Assembly: GCA_027450185.1 (NCBI GenBank)
Contig: DAIDKF010000006.1
Coordinates: 1-64,000, forward strand
Origin: Granulicella sp.
GTDB taxonomy: Bacteria > Acidobacteriota > Terriglobia > Terriglobales > Acidobacteriaceae
Reading direction: 5' to 3'
Length of the DNA stretch: 64,000 bases
Part shown: positions 58,410 to 64,000 of the stretch, piece by piece
How the letters are laid out: each line of letters opens with the position of its first letter
How positions within the stretch are numbered: the first letter of the stretch is position 1
The notes under the pieces: model-generated
What the model saw: only the letters and a program-made list of their open reading frames with translations
Told to the model about the DNA's origin: nothing
Database searches by the model: none
Program-made: the position numbers and the translations under genes

Positions 58410-58802
58410 GTGCTGACTCTCAACCCCACATCCCGGCGCAGACCCTCCGCACTCACGCTCGCCGTGCTGCTCGGCAGTGCTGTATTTCTTTGGGGACTCG
58501 GCTACAAGCTCTCGCTCTACCAGCCCCTGGCAGTTCACCACTCTGAGCCTGCGGCCCGGCTGCTCTCGCAAAAGGAACGCCCAGCTCCGGTCCGGCTCTT
58601 CGACCGGCTTATCCGCTCCGGCAACACCCGGCAACATGTTGCCCCGCAGACCCTTTCGCCCACTGACCTGGCGCCGCTCGACCCAGTCCGTCTTCAGGTC
58701 GCTGGCGCACAAGGAGCCTTGATCCGGCCCTCCACTTTTCTACCCCTGCAGCCGCAGCGCATCACCGGCAGCAGTCCGCGCGCTCCTCCCTGCAGTTCGT
58801 GA
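58410..58802 (+). CDS. Small single-TM hypothetical protein (B), GTG start
   Basis: ALTLAVLLGSAVFLWGLGYKLSLYQ...; just upstream of the RND operon. Confidence 0.55.
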   Translation: MLTLNPTSRRRPSALTLAVLLGSAVFLWGLGYKLSLYQPLAVHHSEPAARLLSQKERPAPVRLFDRLIRSGNTRQHVAPQTLSPTDLAPLDPVRLQVAGAQGALIRPSTFLPLQPQRITGSSPRAPPCSS

Positions 58803-58907
58803 TCTTCCTCTTTGCCTTTCTGGTAATCTTGTGCCGCAAATGTCACGTAGCACAGCTCCTGAATCTCCAGAATGACTTCGACTCTCATAGCCCGAATAGG
58901 TGGTTCC

Positions 58908-60134
58908 ATGTCTCGCACGCGAATCCGTTGGTTCGTCCTCCTCGTTGTACTCATCGCTGCCGTCGCACTGTATCTGTTCCTTCATAAGGAAAAATCTACC
59001 GCGACTGCACCACGCGCCGCAGCCGTTGTGCAGGTCACGCGTGGCGGTCTCACCAGCAGTCTCACCGTAGCCGGCCAGTTCATCCCTTATCAGATCGTCG
59101 ATCTGCATGCCAAGGTCTCCGGCTACATTCAGTGGATCAAGGTCGATATCGGTGACCTCGTGACCAATGGCGAGGTTCTTGCCTATCTCGAAGTCCCCGA
59201 ACTTCAGGACCAATATCAGGGCGCGAAGCAGGAGGTAAAGCACACTGAGGCCCAGATCATGCAGGCCCAGAACGAGGTTGCCAGCGCCAAGGCTGCGTAC
59301 TACTCTCTGCATCTCGACTACACGCGACTCGCCGAAGCCGCCAGGGAGCGTCCCGGCCTGATCGCCCAGCAGGAGATCGATGACGCACAGGCCCGGGACC
59401 AGAAGGCTGAAGCTCAGATCGGCGTCGCCCAGGCCGCACTCCAGGCCATGCAGCAGCAGTTAGGCGTCTCCCAGGCCGCCTTCCACAGGTATCAGTCGTT
59501 GACCGAGTATCAGAAGATCACCGCTCCCTTCACCGGCGTCGTCACCATGCGTTACGGTAACGTGGGCTCCCTCATCCAGGCTGGCCAGGACTCCAATACT
59601 CAGGCCATGCCCGTGGTGCAGGTCTCGCAGAGCGATCTCCTCCGTCTTCGCACTCCCATCCCCGAGAGCGACGTTCCTTTCATCAAGCTCAACGGCAACG
59701 TGCAGATCAAGGTGAGTTCCACCGGCCAGATCATCAACGGCACAATCGTCCGCTTCACCCGCGCCCTCGATCCCAATACCCGGACCATGCTCGTGGAAGT
59801 CGATGTTCCTAACCCGGATCTCAAGCTCAGTCCCGGCATGTACGCCGAGAACACCTTCCAGCTTCAGCATGAGGACAACGCACTCAGCCTTCCCGTCCAG
59901 GCCGTCGTTCGCGTCGGCACTCAGGCGTATGTGTTCGCCGTCGATTCCACCAACCACATCGAGAGGCGCGACGTAACTCTCGGCATCGAGTCCGCCAACC
60001 ACATCCAGATTGTCAGCGGCCTGCATGAGGGCGACACCGTCATCGCTTCCGGCCAGGATAACTACGAGGCTGGCGAACTCGTTACCACTCATCCGGCTTA
60101 CGTTCCCACCACCGCGCAGGAGGAGACCGAGTAA
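58908..60134 (+). CDS. RND efflux periplasmic adaptor (HlyD/AcrA family)
   Basis: VDLHAKVSGYIQWIKVDIGDLVTNGEVLAYLEVPEL; coiled-coil; ITAPFTGVVTMRYGNVGSLIQ. Confidence 0.92.
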   Translation: MSRTRIRWFVLLVVLIAAVALYLFLHKEKSTATAPRAAAVVQVTRGGLTSSLTVAGQFIPYQIVDLHAKVSGYIQWIKVDIGDLVTNGEVLAYLEVPELQDQYQGAKQEVKHTEAQIMQAQNEVASAKAAYYSLHLDYTRLAEAARERPGLIAQQEIDDAQARDQKAEAQIGVAQAALQAMQQQLGVSQAAFHRYQSLTEYQKITAPFTGVVTMRYGNVGSLIQAGQDSNTQAMPVVQVSQSDLLRLRTPIPESDVPFIKLNGNVQIKVSSTGQIINGTIVRFTRALDPNTRTMLVEVDVPNPDLKLSPGMYAENTFQLQHEDNALSLPVQAVVRVGTQAYVFAVDSTNHIERRDVTLGIESANHIQIVSGLHEGDTVIASGQDNYEAGELVTTHPAYVPTTAQEETE

Positions 60135-63100
60135 TGTCTTCCTTTGCGATCAAGTATCCGTTTTTCATCCTCATGTTCTGCCTGATGGTCATCGTGGTTG
60201 GCATCTCGGCCATCTCCAACATGCCCGTTGACCTCTTTCCCGAGATCAAAATTCCTGTCGTCGTCGTCGCCACCTTCTATTCCGGCATGCCGCCCGAGCA
60301 GATCGAAGCTGACATCACCAACAGCGACGAGCGCTTCTTCACCCTCGGCAGCAACATCAGCCACATCGAGTCCCGTTCGATCACCGGCGTCAGCCTCATC
60401 AAGATCTACTTTCAGCCCGGTACCGACCCCAACGCCGCGGTCAGCAATATCTCCAATCTTGCCATGGCCAATCTTCGCCGCCTCCCGCCTGGCACACTCC
60501 CTCCCATCGTCCTGGCCTTCGATGCCTCCAATCTCCCCGTCTGCCTCGTCACCCTTGAAGGAAAGGGAATGAACGAGACCCAGCTCAAGGATCTTGCGCA
60601 ATTCGAGGTGAGAGATCAGATTGCCAATGTCGCAGGCGCCTCCGTGCCTCCGCCCTTCGGCGGAAAATACCGCCAGATTCAGGTCTATGTCGACCCCGTA
60701 AAACTCGAAGCGCACCAACTCTCCGTCATGGACGTCGTTAACTCCGTCAACGCGTCCAACCTAATTCTTCCCGCAGGCGATGTACGCATCGGTCCCACTG
60801 ACTACAACATCTACGCCAACAGCCAGATTCCGGTCGTCGATCAGATCAACGCCATGCCGATCAAGACCGACAAGGATGCGTCCATCGGATCGAACGTCTT
60901 TGTCGGGGACGTCGGTTACGCCAAGGACTCCAACCAGATCCAATACAACCTCGTCCGTGTCGATGGCCAGAAGTCCGTCTACCTTCCTATCTTCAAGCAA
61001 GGCGGCGGATCCAACACCATCAGCATCGTCAACGGGATTCGAGCTGCCGTAAAACATCTGCTCGATGTCCCCAAAAGCCTCAAGACCGCCGTCGTATTCG
61101 ATCAGTCAGTCTTCGTCAAGATTGCCGTCAAGAACGTCATCAACGAAGGATCGATTGGCCTCCTTTTGACCGCGACGATGATTCTGCTCTTCCTTGGCAA
61201 CTTCAGGGCGACCATCTCGGTCCTGCTTTCGATCCCCATCTCCTGCCTTGGCGCCTTCATCGCCTTGGACCTCGGTGCCAACACCATCAACACCATGATC
61301 CTCGGTGGTATCGCCCTCGCGCTCTCGCGACTGATTGATAACTCCGTCGTCGTGCTTGAAAACATCTTCCGCCACATGGAGATGGGCGAACCTCCCGTGG
61401 AGGCCGCGGTGAAGGGCGGTGCCGAAGTTCAATTGGCCGTGCTGGCCGCTACCTGTAGCACTAGCATCGTGTTTTTCCCGGTCATCATGCTCGCCGGCGT
61501 CAGCAAGTATCTCTTCACCTCGCTGGCTCTGGCCGTTGTCTTCGCCCTCATGGCGTCCTACATGGTCGCCATGACGGTCGTGCCTCTCTTCTGCGCCAAG
61601 TTCATCCGCCTCGATCCGGCTCACGGACACGGACACACCACGCACGGCCCAGCCGACACCGCCGAACCTGCGGTGGCCGAGGTCGTTGCCGAGCAACTGG
61701 CCAAACGTCCCAATCTCTTCCGGCGTATCGTCATTGGCTTCAATCGACTCTTCGAACGCTTGCAGCATGCCTATGAGCGAGCGATTGCCGTCTGCCTCGA
61801 CCGCCCTGTCCTCGTCGTCTCTGGATTTGCCGCCTTCGTTCTTCTCAGCTTCTCCATCTCTCCCTTGCTGGGTATCGCCTTCTTTCCGCGTACCGATCCA
61901 GGCCAGTTCGTCGTCAGCGTCAAGGCCCCTTCCGGCACTCGCCTCGAAGTCACCAACGACTACTTCGCGAAGATGGAAGCAGACATTCGCACTGTCGTCA
62001 GGCCCGAAGACCTGAACATGATCGTCTCCAACATCGGCATCACCCCAGACCTGTCGGCGATCTACACCCCCAACTCCGATATGAATACCGGCTTCATCCA
62101 GGTCAGTCTCAAGGAGGACCACAAGATCGGTAGCTACGCCTACATGGAGATGGTCCGAAAACGATTGGCCAGGGACTTCCCCCAGGTGGGCATCTACTTC
62201 CAGGCCGGCGGTCTCGTTGACTCGGTCGTCAACCAGGGCCAGCCTGCGCCGGTTGATATCCGCATCGGCGGCAGCGAACTTGAGAGCACCTTTGCCTTCG
62301 CCCAATCAGTGGCCGCCAAGGTCAAGAAGTTGGACTCCGTCAGCGACGTGCTCATTCCTCAGGACCTCGACTATCCCGGCCTCCAGCTCAATATCAATCG
62401 CGAGCAGTCCCAGTTGCTCAATATCTCACCGCAGTCAGCCATTAACAACGTCATCACCGCTCTCACCTCGGACTCCATGATTGCTCCCAGCTTCTGGGTC
62501 GATCCCAAGTCTGGCAATAACTACTTCCTCAGCGTTCAGTATCCTGAAAACATCATCAAAAGCATGAACGACTTCAAGGAGATTCCATTGCGCTCGCCGC
62601 ATGGCAACTTCACCACGCCATTGGAGTCCATTGCTTCCATCGTGCCGATCAACACTCCCTCTGAGGTTGACCACTACCAGCTCCGCCGCAGCTTCGACAT
62701 CTACGTCATGCCGAAGAAGGAGGATCTTGGCGTCGTCAGTTCGCAGATCAATAAGGTTCTCGCCGGCATGCACCACAGCTCTCAAATCACCGTCGCGCTG
62801 GCCGGCGCCATCTCGGACATGCACTCGGCCTTCAGTAGTTTCGGCATCGGCCTGATCCTCGCCGTCATCCTGGTCTATCTCATCCTCATGGCCCAGTTCG
62901 CATCCTTCTCTGATCCCTTCATCATCCTGCTTGCCATCCCTCCCGGACTCTCCGGCGTCATCATCTTCCTGCTCGTCACCGGAACCACCCTGAACGTCAT
63001 GTCGCTGATGGGCGTCATCATGATGACCGGTATCGTCGTCTCTGACAGCATCCTGATCGTGGAGTTTGTCGGAGCCTTGCGCGCACGAGGCTATGCCATC

Positions 63101-63370
63101 AAGGATGCCCTCTCCGAAGCCTGCAAGGTCCGTCTCAGACCCATCCTCATGACCACCCTTGCAACCGTTCTTGGCATGATCCCCATGGCGCTCGCGCTGG
63201 AGCCCGGCAGCGAACAGTATGCTCCGCTTGCTCGGGCCATTCTTGGCGGACTCACGGTGTCCGGTATCGTCACCGTCTTCCTGGTGCCAACGGCCTATCT
63301 CCTCATGCACCGCAAGGAATCCAGCCACGAGGAAAGTGCGCCCGCAATGGGCGAGGTGAACCATGCGTAA
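60134..63370 (+). CDS. RND efflux permease (AcrB/HAE-1 family)
   Basis: MSSFAIKYPFFILMFCLMVIVVGISAISNMPVDLFPEIKIPVV; ALALSRLIDNSVVVLENIFRH; MTTLATVLGMIPMALALEPGSEQYAPLARAILGGL. Confidence 0.95.
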   Translation: MSSFAIKYPFFILMFCLMVIVVGISAISNMPVDLFPEIKIPVVVVATFYSGMPPEQIEADITNSDERFFTLGSNISHIESRSITGVSLIKIYFQPGTDPNAAVSNISNLAMANLRRLPPGTLPPIVLAFDASNLPVCLVTLEGKGMNETQLKDLAQFEVRDQIANVAGASVPPPFGGKYRQIQVYVDPVKLEAHQLSVMDVVNSVNASNLILPAGDVRIGPTDYNIYANSQIPVVDQINAMPIKTDKDASIGSNVFVGDVGYAKDSNQIQYNLVRVDGQKSVYLPIFKQGGGSNTISIVNGIRAAVKHLLDVPKSLKTAVVFDQSVFVKIAVKNVINEGSIGLLLTATMILLFLGNFRATISVLLSIPISCLGAFIALDLGANTINTMILGGIALALSRLIDNSVVVLENIFRHMEMGEPPVEAAVKGGAEVQLAVLAATCSTSIVFFPVIMLAGVSKYLFTSLALAVVFALMASYMVAMTVVPLFCAKFIRLDPAHGHGHTTHGPADTAEPAVAEVVAEQLAKRPNLFRRIVIGFNRLFERLQHAYERAIAVCLDRPVLVVSGFAAFVLLSFSISPLLGIAFFPRTDPGQFVVSVKAPSGTRLEVTNDYFAKMEADIRTVVRPEDLNMIVSNIGITPDLSAIYTPNSDMNTGFIQVSLKEDHKIGSYAYMEMVRKRLARDFPQVGIYFQAGGLVDSVVNQGQPAPVDIRIGGSELESTFAFAQSVAAKVKKLDSVSDVLIPQDLDYPGLQLNINREQSQLLNISPQSAINNVITALTSDSMIAPSFWVDPKSGNNYFLSVQYPENIIKSMNDFKEIPLRSPHGNFTTPLESIASIVPINTPSEVDHYQLRRSFDIYVMPKKEDLGVVSSQINKVLAGMHHSSQITVALAGAISDMHSAFSSFGIGLILAVILVYLILMAQFASFSDPFIILLAIPPGLSGVIIFLLVTGTTLNVMSLMGVIMMTGIVVSDSILIVEFVGALRARGYAIKDALSEACKVRLRPILMTTLATVLGMIPMALALEPGSEQYAPLARAILGGLTVSGIVTVFLVPTAYLLMHRKESSHEESAPAMGEVNHA

Positions 63371-64000
63371 ATTCGTCCACTGCCTAACGCCTCTGCTGCT
63401 GTTGTGTCCCCTTGTCATGGGGGCACAGCGAAGCTCCGCGGCGCTCCCCGATGCGCCTCCCATCCACGCCCAGTTGCAGCAGCCGTCCGTAGCGATGCAG
63501 CAGCCGTCCCCTACCATGCAGCAGCCCGCGGCCTCCACGAGCGCTCAGGCCGCCTCATCCTCTGCTCCGCCCGCTGACACTCTCACGCGTCAGCAGGCCG
63601 AGCAGTTGGCCCTCAAGAACAACCCTCGCATCACCGTGGCCGCGCTCCTGGCCCTCGCGCAGAAGCAGGCTGTTCGCGTCACCCGTTCCGCGGAGATGCC
63701 CACCTTCAACGGTGAACTCACCGGCGTCGATGCCGAGGAGGCCTCTCGTGAGGCCACTGGTTCGCTCAATGCCTCCCGTCTCCTCTACCATGTGGGCGCT
63801 GGCATTGAGCTCGATCAGTTGATCACCGACTTCGGCCACACCCACAACCTCGTTGCCTCTTCCAACTTCAAGGCCAAAGCCTACGACCAGCAATCCGAGG
63901 CTACCCGCGAGGAGATTGCCCTCGCTGCCGACGTTGCTTTCTACAATGCTCTCGAAGCCCAAGCCACCCTTCAGGTCGCGCGCAGCACCGTCAAGGCCCG
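63363..64000 (+). CDS. TolC-family outer membrane factor, truncated at window end
   Basis: ATG at 63363 overlapping RND stop by 8 bp (ATGCGTAA); LTRQQAEQLALKNNPRI...; not in the ORF track because it runs off the window. Confidence 0.85.
   Translation, partial: MRKFVHCLTPLLLLCPLVMGAQRSSAALPDAPPIHAQLQQPSVAMQQPSPTMQQPAASTSAQAASSSAPPADTLTRQQAEQLALKNNPRITVAALLALAQKQAVRVTRSAEMPTFNGELTGVDAEEASREATGSLNASRLLYHVGAGIELDQLITDFGHTHNLVASSNFKAKAYDQQSEATREEIALAADVAFYNALEAQATLQVARSTVKA

Noticed and set aside
1-64000. CRISPR arrays, prophage, transposases, defence islands, tRNA genes
   Set aside because: No regularly spaced repeats, integrase/transposase motifs, cas/restriction genes or tRNA T-arm patterns recognised on reading either strand.

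Overview
A 64 kb GC-rich window of ordinary-looking chromosome. Family content (VWFA-related Acidobacterial-domain protein, carboxypeptidase-regulatory/TonB-dependent receptor, surface Ig/NHL proteins) suggests an acidobacterium of the Terriglobia type; this is inference, not proven. About 48 protein-coding genes can be supported. I saw no rRNA, tRNA, CRISPR array, prophage or intact transposon. Main modules: KDO/lipid A genes (kdsC; waaC-lpxK-waaA), ergothioneine (egtB-egtD), Moco (moaC, moeA), queuosine (queC; queD-queE), trmFO, der, dinG-like, glmS, P-type H+-ATPase, a GAF/PAS kinase with a receiver, and an RND efflux operon cut by the right edge. The most interesting locus is a compact five-gene minus-strand operon at 29.5-36.3 kb. 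It encodes a CrtN-like desaturase, aldehyde dehydrogenase, CrtP-like oxygenase, PlsC-type acyltransferase and CrtQ-like glycosyltransferase. It looks like a staphyloxanthin-type C30 carotenoid glycolipid pathway with no local crtM. Other points of interest: an Ig-like surface protein whose last domain appears split by a transmembrane hairpin, two related tiny membrane proteins ahead of the RND operon, a 130-aa basic extension on Der, low-complexity insertions in EgtB and GlmS, a truncated Lhr-helicase remnant, several short-repeat loci, and a 550-bp structured gap between convergent genes. All family calls come from reading motifs by eye; no database search was run.
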